A program made the translations under genes and the position numbers. A model generated the notes under the pieces. The model was not told the origin of the DNA. It searched no databases and worked only from the letters and a program-made list of their open reading frames with translations. From positions 31,696 through 55,044 of the forward strand of contig DFWT01000224.1 in NCBI GenBank assembly GCA_002381045.1: 23,349 bases of DNA, given 5' to 3'. This document shows positions 1-8,228 of the stretch, in pieces (within the stretch, counting starts at the first letter, position 1; every line of letters begins with the position of its first letter). The stretch comes from Rhodoferax sp. UBA4127 (lineage in GTDB: Bacteria > Pseudomonadota > Gammaproteobacteria > Burkholderiales > Burkholderiaceae_C).

Positions 1-110
1 AATTCACCAAAGCGCAAAACGCCACAATCCACGGCAAATTGCACGAAATCTTGCGCCAAAACATCTTGGGCAGGTATTGCAGCGGTTTGCACATCAGCAC
101 CCTCGGTCAT
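1..110 (-). CDS. pyrE: Orotate phosphoribosyltransferase, N-terminal fragment (cut by window edge)
   Basis: Read on the minus strand from the ATG at 110-108, the frame stays open for 36 codons to the window edge. The stretch DFVQFAVDCGVLRFGE is the typical N-terminal helix of Burkholderiales PyrE. PyrE makes orotidine 5'-phosphate from orotate and PRPP in de novo pyrimidine synthesis, in the cytoplasm. A Shine-Dalgarno match (AAGGA on the minus strand, positions 123-119) sits 8 nt before the ATG. Most of the enzyme, including the PRPP loop, lies outside the window. The assignment therefore rests on the N-terminal match and on the divergent exodeoxyribonuclease III neighbour, a pairing I recall from this family. 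Confidence 0.8.
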   Translation of the reverse strand, partial: MTEGADVQTAAIPAQDVLAQDFVQFAVDCGVLRFGE

Positions 111-121
111 TGGAGAAGTCC

Positions 122-913
122 TTGTTCAAATTAACCAGCCTGAACCTCAATGGTATCCGCTCCGCTGCCAGCAAAGGCTTACATACTTGGCTGGAGCAAA
201 CAGCTCCCGATTGCTTGTGTGTTCAGGAGATCAAGGCACAAAAAGATCAATTGACAGGATGTTTTGATGAACTGGTTGGTTTGCGGGGGCATTTCCATTG
301 TGCAGAAAAGAAGGGCTACGCTGGTGTTGGCATTTACAGCAAGCCTGCGCCAAGCGACGTCGTCTTTGGTATCGGAGATGCGGAGTTTGATGCGGAGGGC
401 AGGTATGTGGAGCTTCGGTTTGACACTTTGCAAACCAAGCGATCCATCATCAGTTGCTACTTTCCCAGTGGGTCCTCGGGAGAACTCAGGCAACAAGCCA
501 AGTTCAGGTTTTTGGCGCTGATTTACCCTCATCTAGAAGGCTTGAAGCGCGAGCGTGAATTTGTTTTATGCGGCGACATCAATATCGCGCACCAAGCGAT
601 AGACCTGAAGAACTGGAAGAGCAACCAGAAGAATTCAGGTTTTTTGCCAGAAGAGCGCGCCTGGATGACCAAGCTGTTGACTGATGGTGGTTTAGTGGAT
701 GTCTACCGGCAATTGCACCCAGATACCCGAGACGAGTCCTACACCTGGTGGAGCAATCGTGGGCAAGCCTATGCCAAGAACGTCGGCTGGCGACTTGACT
801 ACCATTTGGCAACGCCGCAAATGGCAAACGGCGCTTTGGATGTTGAAATTTACAAAGGGCAAAAATTCTCTGACCATGCCCCAGTGACCGTCAACTACCC
901 TTGGGCAATCTGA
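122..913 (+). CDS. xthA: Exodeoxyribonuclease III (AP endonuclease family)
   Basis: Mg2+-dependent 3'-5' exonuclease and abasic-site endonuclease of the exonuclease III/APE1 fold, acting in cytoplasmic base-excision repair. The protein has 263 residues, close to the family's usual 255-270. Visible motifs: LNLNGIRSA at the N-terminus (Asn10), VQEIK with metal-ligand Glu36, LCGDINIAH in the middle, GWRLDYHLAT, and the terminal catalytic FSDHAPV (Asp251/His252). I chose the TTG at 122 because the family begins at that point and GGAGAAG (112-118) is well spaced from it. An ATG at 77 in the same frame adds 15 residues that look unlike the family and would overlap divergent pyrE. The start is the only real uncertainty. 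Confidence 0.93.
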   Translation: MFKLTSLNLNGIRSAASKGLHTWLEQTAPDCLCVQEIKAQKDQLTGCFDELVGLRGHFHCAEKKGYAGVGIYSKPAPSDVVFGIGDAEFDAEGRYVELRFDTLQTKRSIISCYFPSGSSGELRQQAKFRFLALIYPHLEGLKREREFVLCGDINIAHQAIDLKNWKSNQKNSGFLPEERAWMTKLLTDGGLVDVYRQLHPDTRDESYTWWSNRGQAYAKNVGWRLDYHLATPQMANGALDVEIYKGQKFSDHAPVTVNYPWAI

Positions 914-960
914 GTCTCGCCGGTGCGGCTGCCATCTGCGCAGCAGGACGAGACGGCTTC
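914..960 (+). terminator. Possible imperfect terminator after xthA
   Basis: Directly after the stop codon, GTCTCG (914-919) can pair with CGAGAC (949-954), with an inner GCTGC (928-932)/GCAGC (940-944) stem. The T-rich stretch after it is short and interrupted, so this is a weak intrinsic terminator at best. It may equally be just a structured 3' end. Confidence 0.35.
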
Positions 961-984
961 TTTGACGCGAAATCGGGTACTAAC

Positions 985-1032
985 TGACAAACTGGTGCTA
1001 CGCCGACTGTCGTAGATGGTTACGGTTTGTCA
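985..1032. promoter_or_regulatory. Nested inverted repeat upstream of pelA
   Basis: TGACAAAC (985-992) and GTTTGTCA (1025-1032) are perfect 8-nt inverted arms. Inside them CTACG (998-1002) and CGTAG (1011-1015) form a second perfect inverted pair around an 8-nt loop. The whole sits 80-127 nt before the pelA start. It could be a two-site operator for a dimeric regulator or a folded RNA leader. No known riboswitch motif, including the c-di-GMP-I core, was recognised in it. Confidence 0.5.
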
Positions 1033-1040
1033 CAATCAAG

Positions 1041-1059
1041 GCCATTCGTTGTGAATGGC
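1041..1059. promoter_or_regulatory. Perfect 7-bp hairpin upstream of pelA
   Basis: GCCATTC (1041-1047), loop GTTGT, GAATGGC (1053-1059) is a perfect inverted repeat 9 nt after the nested repeat and 53 nt before the pelA start codon. No T-run follows, so it is not an intrinsic terminator. It may be an operator or part of a folded 5' untranslated region. No convincing sigma-70 or sigma-54 promoter could be placed around it by eye. Confidence 0.45.
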
Positions 1060-1111
1060 GATCGGCTGGGAAACTGACCTCGCTAGGCGCGTAGAACATT
1101 GAAGGTGTGAT

Positions 1112-3877
1112 TTGAAACTTGTTTTTTGGATCTGGCTGATTTGCTTTGGGGTTGCGTTTCAAGCAGCTTGGGCGCAGCCCGCCAAGGATTCACCGGCAGT
1201 CGCCTTTTTTTATGGCAAGCAACCGCCCATGGGTGAACTGCAGGCCTTCGACTTGGTGGTGGTTGACCCCGATCATGTGCCAGACCCGAAGGCTGCCAGT
1301 TTGCCCCACACGCGCCTAGCTGCCTATGTGGCCTTAGGCGAGGTCCAACCATCCCGAAGCTACGCTCGGCAGATTCCAGCAAATTGGTATCTGGGCGAGA
1401 ACAAAGATTGGGGCAGTCGCGTCATTGATCAAGCCCGCCCAGAGTGGCCGCAATTTTTTGCTGAAAGCGTGGTTGCACCTTTGTGGGATGCGGGGTATCG
1501 GACGCTGTTTTTGGATACCCTGGATTCTTATCAACTGGTAGCCAAAACGCCCGAAGCGAGGGCTCGACAAGAGGCCGGCATGGTGGCCGTCGTCAAAGGA
1601 CTCGCCGCGCGGTTCCCTGGTATCAAGCTCATATTCAATCGTGGCTTTGAAATTTTGCCGGCCACGCATGCGCTGGTGGAGATGGTGGTTGTGGAGTCAC
1701 TGTTTCAGGGGTTTGTTGCGGCAAAGCGCAGCTTTCGAGATGTCCCAACCGCAGACCGGGATTGGTTGCTAGGTCAGATTCAGCAGGTGAAAGCGGCTTA
1801 TGGCTTGCCCGTCATTTCAATTGACTATGTGCCTCCGGCAAATCGTGAACTTGCCAGATTAACAGCGGCGCGCATTTTGGACTTGGGCATTACGCCTTGG
1901 GTTACGACCCCGGACTTGGCCACGTTGGGTGTAGGCAGGATCGAGGTGATGCCTCGTCGCATTGCGGTGGTACATAGCGTGTTGAAAGATCAGACTGGCT
2001 TTCGAGATATGGAGCCGTTGCGCTTTGGCGCCATGCCTTTGAATTACCTGGGATATGTGCCTGAGTACTTTGATGCTAAGCACCTACCAGATGTGAACTT
2101 TCAAGGTCGATATGCGGGAGTGCTGCTCTGGTTGGATTCTGACCCATCTGGTTCTGACCGACCAGTGCTTCAGGCGTGGTTGGAGCGACAGATTGCAGAT
2201 GGTGTTCCCTTGGCAATTTTGGGGACGTCATCGTTTGCAATTGAAGGTGACTTGGGCAAGAAGTTGGGTTTTAGCGTTGGGCCTTATAGCCCGTCAGCTG
2301 TGCCGGTGCAAATTTCCAGTAAAGCACCTATGTTTGGATTTGAACGTGAGCCATCCACAAGGGCCATGGATTTTTTTGCTCTTAACCATTCTTCCGCCGA
2401 ACCTTTATTGGTTCTGCAAAGAGCAAATGACCTGCAGATGACGGCGGCGCTGACCCCATGGGGCGGCTATGTGCTCGCCTCATACGACGTGGTGTCGCTG
2501 CCTGGAAACTTTGGTGACCGGTGGATCATTGATCCATTTGCTTTTTTTCAGCAAGCTTTGCGACTGCCCAAAGTACCTATGCCAGACGTCACCACTGAAA
2601 GTGGCAGACGCATGCTAATGGTTCACATGGATGGCGACGGCTTCATCAGCCGCTCGGAGTTACCCGGCAACCCTTTGGCTGGGGAGGTGGTGCGCGACCG
2701 AGTTGTCAAAAAGTACCCGCTGCCTATGACGCTATCGGTCATTGAGGCCGAGTTATCGCCGAATGGGCTCTATCCGACTATGTCGAGTTACGCCGAGAAC
2801 GTCGCGCGGGATATTTTTCGAGCTCCCAATGTGGCCATCGCGTCGCACAGTTACTCCCATCCTTTCTACTGGAACAAAGCGGGAGAAATTGATCCAAATG
2901 GCGGCTACAACTTACGTCTGCCGGGATATCAGTTTGACCTGAATCGTGAGATAGAGGGTTCAATTCAATACATCAACAGCCGACTGGCGCCTCCTGGCAA
3001 GTCGGTGAGCATGTTTTTTTGGACCGGAGACTGTGTGCCGGGGTCAGAAGCGCTGGCGAAATCACGCGCAGCCAATGTTTTGAACATGAACGGGGGTGAC
3101 ACCAAAGCAACCCGCTCGACACCGACAGTGACACAGGTTGAAGGGTTGGGGATTCAACGCAGCACCGGTTTTCAGGTGTTTGCTCCCAACCAAAATGAGA
3201 ACGTTTATACCAACAATTGGCTTGGCCCGTTTTATGGCTATGAGCGTGTCATTGAAACCTTTGAGTTCACCGAGAGTCCTCGGCGCTTAAAGCCCATGGA
3301 CATTTATTTTCACACCTACATCACCTCCAAAGCGGCGGGCATGAAGTCGTTGGACAAGGTGTTTGCGTATGCCCTAGATCAAGAGACAACACCGGTGTAC
3401 GTGGCTGACTATGCCCGCAAAGTGCTCGACTTTCAAACGATGGCGATTGCGCGTACGGCCACCGGTTGGCGAATTCGTGGGGCGAAAGATTTGCGCACAT
3501 TGCGCATGCCAGACGGCATGGGCACTCCCGATGTCCAAAATAGCCGGGAAGTGGCTGGCTATTCCACGCATCAGGGCGAGGTGTACACCCATTTAAGCGA
3601 CGACGCTGCCGAGCTTGTGGTGACCAAGGCGTCAACCCCTTCAGCCCTTCTGGTGTCGGCCAATGGTCGCATCGAAAAGTATGAAGCATTGCCGAAAGGG
3701 GGACGTTGGAATCTCAAGGCCAATGTGCCGCTCAAGTTCACACTTGCCAATGTGGACGCTTGTCAGGTAAGTGTTGCAGGGCGGACTCTCAAGGCCAAAC
3801 GCCGTGTGGGTGAACGCAGTTTTTTTGAAATTCAAGACCATGTTGCTAGACCGCTCGAAGCGATATGCCGGGGTTGA
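1112..3877 (+). CDS. pelA: PelA: periplasmic Pel polysaccharide deacetylase/glycoside hydrolase
   Basis: Two-enzyme periplasmic protein of Pel biosynthesis, 921 residues (about 950 in Pseudomonas aeruginosa). A signal peptide ends at AAWA (about residue 21). Residues about 28-275 are the TIM-barrel hydrolase (GH166-type), with FLDTLDSY (131-140) and VVVES, whose Glu195 is the likely counterpart of the catalytic Glu in Pseudomonas PelA. Residues about 495-740 are the NodB-type deacetylase, with metal-site motifs MDGDG (Asp507/Asp509) and SHSYSH (His579/His583), then FFWTGD and YFHTY. It deacetylates nascent Pel, making it cationic, and its hydrolase can trim the polymer. The start is TTG with GAAGGTG 5 nt upstream; no ATG gives a signal peptide. 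This is the first gene of the pel operon, and its last 38 nt overlap the next gene. Confidence 0.95.
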   Translation: MKLVFWIWLICFGVAFQAAWAQPAKDSPAVAFFYGKQPPMGELQAFDLVVVDPDHVPDPKAASLPHTRLAAYVALGEVQPSRSYARQIPANWYLGENKDWGSRVIDQARPEWPQFFAESVVAPLWDAGYRTLFLDTLDSYQLVAKTPEARARQEAGMVAVVKGLAARFPGIKLIFNRGFEILPATHALVEMVVVESLFQGFVAAKRSFRDVPTADRDWLLGQIQQVKAAYGLPVISIDYVPPANRELARLTAARILDLGITPWVTTPDLATLGVGRIEVMPRRIAVVHSVLKDQTGFRDMEPLRFGAMPLNYLGYVPEYFDAKHLPDVNFQGRYAGVLLWLDSDPSGSDRPVLQAWLERQIADGVPLAILGTSSFAIEGDLGKKLGFSVGPYSPSAVPVQISSKAPMFGFEREPSTRAMDFFALNHSSAEPLLVLQRANDLQMTAALTPWGGYVLASYDVVSLPGNFGDRWIIDPFAFFQQALRLPKVPMPDVTTESGRRMLMVHMDGDGFISRSELPGNPLAGEVVRDRVVKKYPLPMTLSVIEAELSPNGLYPTMSSYAENVARDIFRAPNVAIASHSYSHPFYWNKAGEIDPNGGYNLRLPGYQFDLNREIEGSIQYINSRLAPPGKSVSMFFWTGDCVPGSEALAKSRAANVLNMNGGDTKATRSTPTVTQVEGLGIQRSTGFQVFAPNQNENVYTNNWLGPFYGYERVIETFEFTESPRRLKPMDIYFHTYITSKAAGMKSLDKVFAYALDQETTPVYVADYARKVLDFQTMAIARTATGWRIRGAKDLRTLRMPDGMGTPDVQNSREVAGYSTHQGEVYTHLSDDAAELVVTKASTPSALLVSANGRIEKYEALPKGGRWNLKANVPLKFTLANVDACQVSVAGRTLKAKRRVGERSFFEIQDHVARPLEAICRG

Positions 3878-4706
3878 CGGCGAGATAGCTCGCCTGCATC
3901 TGGCTGCCAATTGGCAGCTGGTCCTGGTTGCATTGCTGGTACTGGCACTTTTAGCCGCGGTTTTCCCGCGTAAAGCGCTCATTGAAAAGTTGTATCAGCA
4001 GCAGTCACTTGACGATTTGACTTTGTCCTACGTACAAAACTTGTACCGCACCAATCCAAACAATCCAGACGCCACGCTGCTGCTGGCCAAGACCCGGCCC
4101 GATCTGATCGAAGTGCCCACATTGGAGTCGGTGATCTCTGATTTGCTTGAATCAAATGACGTTCGCCAGCGCAATGAGGCCCGTACCATTTTGCTCAAAG
4201 CCTATCGGAGCCGCTTGGACAAGCAGATCGACAAAACTGAAGAAGCGCGCATTTCCGCGCAGTTGTTGAGATTGCTGTTTTCCGCGCAGAAAGATGATTT
4301 ACCTGTGAATTTGGTACGTCGCTTTGCTGAAGAAGCCTTCAAGTTAGATCAACCCGATTTGGGTGTGGCTTTGTTCAAACGCCTAAACATTGAAGTATCG
4401 GCCGATGAGCTTGCGCATTATGGTGATTTGGCTTTGGGACGTGGGCAACACCCTTTGGCAGCCAAGTACTATTTCATGGCTCGGGACAAGGCGGAGTCCT
4501 TGTCTGATGCACGTAGATTTTTCCAGATGGGGGTAAAAACTTTGATGGCGGCCAGCCAGTATGTTCAGGCGTTAGAAATGGCCAAATTGAAAATGGGTGA
4601 TCTTGCCAACGATCAGCAGACGCTTCGGTTCTTGTCACGTACAGCGTTGGCAGCTGGAGATCCCATGGCTGCCGCTGGGTATGCCAGAAAGTTGGTTTTT
4701 CAATGA
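3840..4706 (+). CDS. pelB: PelB N-terminal part: membrane-anchored TPR-like protein (split pelB, gene 1)
   Basis: 288 residues: a basic N-terminus, one transmembrane helix at about residues 25-42 (WQLVLVALLVLALLAAVF), then an all-helical region rich in TPR/HEAT-like pairs (for example YVQNLYRTNPNNPDATLLLA, LGVALFKRLN, PLAAKYYFMARDKAE). This matches the order at the N-terminus of full-length PelB, where an inner-membrane helix precedes periplasmic TPRs. The ATG at 3840 lies inside the end of pelA. The frame is open further upstream, but those residues are a shadow of pelA, and the ribosome site before 3840 is weak. The gene ends TGA at 4704-4706, sharing ATGA with the next gene, so translation is probably coupled. 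Likely role: inner-membrane or periplasmic half of the Pel export scaffold. Identity as PelB comes from position and architecture. Confidence 0.8.
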   Translation: MLLDRSKRYAGVDGEIARLHLAANWQLVLVALLVLALLAAVFPRKALIEKLYQQQSLDDLTLSYVQNLYRTNPNNPDATLLLAKTRPDLIEVPTLESVISDLLESNDVRQRNEARTILLKAYRSRLDKQIDKTEEARISAQLLRLLFSAQKDDLPVNLVRRFAEEAFKLDQPDLGVALFKRLNIEVSADELAHYGDLALGRGQHPLAAKYYFMARDKAESLSDARRFFQMGVKTLMAASQYVQALEMAKLKMGDLANDQQTLRFLSRTALAAGDPMAAAGYARKLVFQ

Positions 4707-7660
4707 CTGGCCTCGTCACCCTTGTGCGTAACTTGTTTCTGTGTCCCATCGGCATCGTGGCGGTGCTAGCGGGTGCATCAGCAGCGTGGGCAGTGCAGCC
4801 GGTGGCCCAGTCTTCGGTTGTTGCAGACACTGCCAATGGTTCAGAGTCACTGCGTGCGTTTGACCCGCAAGATTTTGAACTGGCGTACCAGGTTCTGTTG
4901 GGCGCAGGTGACCTGAAGCGCGCATTTTTGGTGGCTCAGCGGGCGGTACAAGCCGTCCCTGGGGATCGGCAGTGGCGCCGCAAGTTGGCCCAGGTGAGTG
5001 AATGGACGCAGCGGCCAGATGTTGCGGCGCAGCAATGGTTGGCATTGTTTGGCCAAGGTGACCGCAGTGTGGACACCGTTCGCGCGGTCATTCGTCTTGC
5101 GCCGCAAGCCGATCAACCCTTGCTGGCGTTGCAGGCCTGGGCCGAACTTGCCAAGCGACAGCCGCTCACGGATACCCAGTGGATGGATGTTTACTCGTTG
5201 TACGAGTTGGCCGCAGAACCATCCAAAGGATCTCAATTTTTTGAGGCGCAGTTCGCCAATACCCACAATCCCAAACTGTTGGAATTGGCAGCGCGATTGG
5301 CAGAAAACGGAGGTGATGACGACCGTGCTCAGCGCCTGTACAGCCAGCGTGCAGGCATGGAACCGTTCTCATTGGATGTCGTACTCAGGGCGGTCGTCCA
5401 ACTGGTGCGCAAAGACAAAATGCGAGAGGCCTTGAACCTGCTTCAAACGCATCAGCATCAGGTGCCCGCGCAGGCGGTCGCCTACTGGCAGTTGTTGAGT
5501 CAAGTGGCTTGGGACGCTGGCGACTACGGTGTAGCCAGGTCAGCGTATGCGCAATACGCAGGCGGACCACAGACCACAACCGGTGATTGGTCGCGGCTGA
5601 TTTTTCTGGTTCGCCAAGAACACCCTGCACAGGCTGCGGGCTTGGCGATGACAGCCTATCGCAGGTTTGGGTCGACAGATCAACTCATGCTGGCCTTGGG
5701 CATTTACGAGGAACTTGGGGACACTGCAAGTCAGGCACGTGTCTACGCAGAATTGGGTACAAAAGCCGACACCTTGGCGATGACGGAGCCTCGCTTCTTG
5801 TTGATGCGGGCGCAGTTTTATCAGCGTCAAAAGTTGCCAAAACTTGCTTGGGTTGACTTTCAACAAGCGCTAAAAAAAGCGCCAGACGATATAGACGCCT
5901 TACAGGCCAGCTTATGGTTTTTGATTGACGAGCAGCGGGCCGATATTTTGCCACGCTTCTTGCGGACCCACGCACCTCAAGCTGCCAAGGATGCGCGGCT
6001 CTGGTCCGCGTATGCAGCAGCCAGTCAGGTGTTGGAGAGGCACCGGGACGCGATGACTTGGTATGCGAAAGCGGCCGCGCATCAGCCCAGCGATTTGCCA
6101 ATGCTGCTGAACTATGCCGATGCGCTCGAACGGGTAGGTCAAACCGGGATGGCTGACCGCATGCGCCAGCATGTGTGGATAGAGTTGAAAGGTAAATTTT
6201 CTAGTCAGCAACTGACTCACGCAACAACCAAGAATGCTGAATTGTTGGCGCTTGCACGTTTGAGTTTGGTCAATCAACCGGGAGACCCAAGTTTGGCATT
6301 GGTGCGGCATTGGGTGAGCCAGATGCGTGGATTGTCGGATGCGCCAAGCACGGAGCAGACTGCGATTTTGGTGCTGGGCTGGGCCATTGTGTCGGAGCAG
6401 TTCAGCAATGCCCGAGCCTGGATGTGGAGACGCTACGCGCAACATAGCCAGGCCGCGCCACCTTTGTGGGCGGATAGCCAGACGGCGCTGCAATTGCAAG
6501 AAACCCAAACCATGGATCGCCTTTTGTCTCTCCGCGGTGATGCCATGCCAATTTATAACCGCTATGACACAGCCTTTGCGCTCGGCCACTTCCAGCAAGC
6601 CACTGATTTGGCGTTTCTTGGGATGATGCCGCAGGACGATGAGCCGCTGTATGACCGGTATCGGCAGCATGTGCCTTCCCAGGCGAACTATGCTCAGTTG
6701 GGATGGGAAAGCCAGCACCAGGGTGGCTTGAACAGCCACGCCCTGCAGTTTGAAACCAGGTTGATGATTCACCCGAAGTTGGAGTTGCTTCTTAGCGGAA
6801 ATCGGTCTCAGCAGGCAGGCTCGGATTTTGATCCCGTCTTGCAAGCCATCGCACCTTCTGCTGACCGTTTGATGGGTGTCCAAATCAATTGGCATGGATC
6901 GCGCGGCACGACCAGTTTGGCAGTCAGCAGGCGCGATGAATTGAATGGCCTGACCAGCATGCGATTACAGCAAAGCTACCGGTGGGGTGCTCGCTTGAGT
7001 CTGGAGGCGGGTGTGGACTTGAAGGCAGAGTCCAATGTAAGCTTGCCGATGCAAGTGGCAGGGTACGAAAATAGCTTGCATGCCAGCATGACCTACACCC
7101 TGGGCAAGCGCGAATACCTGCGGATCGCGCCGCGAACCTCGCGTTATTACTCCCAGTTTGGCGATGATTTAGGCAGTGGCAACATACTTGACATGGAGTT
7201 TGGTTACCGCTTGCGCACCGATTATCCCGATTGGCGGCTGCGCGGTTACCTGACCCGCCAATTGTTCTCGGTCGGAAGCGGGCTGAGCACCGATTCATTT
7301 GCACAGTTGCCTCTGGTGGCTCAAACGGCAGTGTTGAACGCTTTTGCCAACAATTCAATCGACAGAGTGAATTACTTTGTTCCAGAAAGCAGCACCAGTT
7401 GGGGCGGCTGTTGGGGCATGGGTGAAAACCTGGCTGGACAAAACCTGCAAACCACTTACACCCGCGCTTGGCGCCCATTTTTCGACCTGTGTGCCAACCA
7501 TAATACTGTCAGTGGTACGGGTGCAAACGGTAGTGTCGGCCTTGCCGGCTCCATTACTGGGGAAGATCATGTGTTTATCGAACTGCGCGGCAGTGACAAC
7601 ACGCAGTCGGGTAATTTGTCAACCAACGCACTGGCGGTACGGTACCGCCGGTATTTTTAG
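4703..7660 (+). CDS. pelB: PelB C-terminal part: TPR scaffold and outer-membrane porin (split pelB, gene 2)
   Basis: 985 residues. It has its own signal peptide with an AxA site at ASAAWA (residues 25-30), then helical TPR repeats over about 55-560 (such as LARLAENGGDDDRAQRLYSQ and WVDFQQALKKAPDDIDALQA). From about 665 to the end there are alternating beta strands ending in VRYRRYF, whose terminal Phe is the outer-membrane barrel assembly signal. This is the TPR-plus-barrel export domain of PelB, which passes Pel across the outer membrane and uses its TPRs to recruit PelA. Cys903 and Cys930 lie in a probable surface loop and could form a disulfide. In P. aeruginosa PelB is one protein of about 1190 residues; here the two products sum to 1273. 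The ATG overlaps the previous stop (ATGA). Confidence 0.93.
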   Translation: MTGLVTLVRNLFLCPIGIVAVLAGASAAWAVQPVAQSSVVADTANGSESLRAFDPQDFELAYQVLLGAGDLKRAFLVAQRAVQAVPGDRQWRRKLAQVSEWTQRPDVAAQQWLALFGQGDRSVDTVRAVIRLAPQADQPLLALQAWAELAKRQPLTDTQWMDVYSLYELAAEPSKGSQFFEAQFANTHNPKLLELAARLAENGGDDDRAQRLYSQRAGMEPFSLDVVLRAVVQLVRKDKMREALNLLQTHQHQVPAQAVAYWQLLSQVAWDAGDYGVARSAYAQYAGGPQTTTGDWSRLIFLVRQEHPAQAAGLAMTAYRRFGSTDQLMLALGIYEELGDTASQARVYAELGTKADTLAMTEPRFLLMRAQFYQRQKLPKLAWVDFQQALKKAPDDIDALQASLWFLIDEQRADILPRFLRTHAPQAAKDARLWSAYAAASQVLERHRDAMTWYAKAAAHQPSDLPMLLNYADALERVGQTGMADRMRQHVWIELKGKFSSQQLTHATTKNAELLALARLSLVNQPGDPSLALVRHWVSQMRGLSDAPSTEQTAILVLGWAIVSEQFSNARAWMWRRYAQHSQAAPPLWADSQTALQLQETQTMDRLLSLRGDAMPIYNRYDTAFALGHFQQATDLAFLGMMPQDDEPLYDRYRQHVPSQANYAQLGWESQHQGGLNSHALQFETRLMIHPKLELLLSGNRSQQAGSDFDPVLQAIAPSADRLMGVQINWHGSRGTTSLAVSRRDELNGLTSMRLQQSYRWGARLSLEAGVDLKAESNVSLPMQVAGYENSLHASMTYTLGKREYLRIAPRTSRYYSQFGDDLGSGNILDMEFGYRLRTDYPDWRLRGYLTRQLFSVGSGLSTDSFAQLPLVAQTAVLNAFANNSIDRVNYFVPESSTSWGGCWGMGENLAGQNLQTTYTRAWRPFFDLCANHNTVSGTGANGSVGLAGSITGEDHVFIELRGSDNTQSGNLSTNALAVRYRRYF

Positions 7661-7670
7661 GACTCAAACC

Positions 7671-8219
7671 ATGGCAATCCTTAAATTCATCGGTCTTGGT
7701 ATCTGTGCGGCGACCCTGGTGGCCTGCGCGACTTCCATTCAATCCAATGTCAACCAGGGTGACCTGACGCCAACAGCCAAATGGGTCATGTTGCCGATAG
7801 TGAACAACACCGACACGCCACAGGCCGGGCTGTCCGCCGAGGCACTGGTCGAGCATCAAATGCGCCGCCGAGGCGTGACAACTTTGCAGCACTATCCGGT
7901 GGCCCTGTCCCGCGACACCCTGTTTGAACCCACTGAACGAAAAGTGGTGGACGAGGCGCAGCAATGGGCACGTGATCAAGGGGCGCGTTTCGCCGTTATG
8001 GGAAGTGTGCAGGAGTGGCGCTACAAAGTGGGTATTGACGGTGAGCCAGCCGTGGGCGTTACCTTGAAGGTGTTGGATTTGTTCACCGGTCAGATTGTGT
8101 GGAGTGTCTCCGGAGCCAAGAGTGGCTGGAGTCGGCAGGCCTTGTCAGCCGTGGCGCAGTCATTGTTGACTGAAATGTTTGACGGCTTGCCCTTGGTACC
8201 TGCCGCCGCGACCAAGTAA
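7671..8219 (+). CDS. pelC: PelC: outer-membrane lipoprotein of Pel export
   Basis: 182 residues (about 172 in P. aeruginosa). The N-terminus is a lipoprotein signal with lipobox LVAC, so Cys19 should be acylated. The mature part (KWVMLPIVNNTDTPQAG, MRRRGVTTLQHYP, RFAVMGSVQEWRYK, IVWSVSGAKSGW) has the alpha/beta pattern of the PelC/TolB-N-like fold. In P. aeruginosa, PelC forms a dodecameric ring on the periplasmic face of the outer membrane that funnels cationic Pel to the PelB barrel. The ATG at 7671 is preceded by AGGA at 7659-7662, which decides the start; the frame is open upstream but would only give a shadow of pelB. It begins 10 nt after pelB and ends 9 nt before pelD. Confidence 0.93.
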   Translation: MAILKFIGLGICAATLVACATSIQSNVNQGDLTPTAKWVMLPIVNNTDTPQAGLSAEALVEHQMRRRGVTTLQHYPVALSRDTLFEPTERKVVDEAQQWARDQGARFAVMGSVQEWRYKVGIDGEPAVGVTLKVLDLFTGQIVWSVSGAKSGWSRQALSAVAQSLLTEMFDGLPLVPAAATK

Positions 8220-8228
8220 AAACTGGCA

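Noticed and set aside
77..121. Upstream ATG start for exodeoxyribonuclease III
   Set aside because: The added 15 residues do not resemble the family and would overlap the pyrE coding region, while the TTG at 122 has a well-placed ribosome site.
985..1059. c-di-GMP riboswitch upstream of pelA
   Set aside because: The hairpins do not contain the conserved c-di-GMP-I core or tetraloop-receptor sequence, so the riboswitch idea is not supported; only the inverted repeats are reported.
1060..1090. Sigma-54 promoter before pelA (TGG and GC elements)
   Set aside because: The GG and GC dinucleotides are 12 nt apart instead of 10, so the -24/-12 spacing is wrong.
4680..4720. Sequencing frameshift as the cause of the pelB split
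   Set aside because: The junction carries an exact ATGA overlap and the downstream frame begins with a full signal peptide, which a chance frameshift in a continuous gene would not produce. Not excluded absolutely.
5912..6895. 327-codon open frame on the minus strand inside pelB
   Set aside because: It lies wholly antisense to a gene with clear TPR/barrel features, its product is rich in His, Gln, Arg and Cys as expected of a shadow frame, and it has no recognisable motif.
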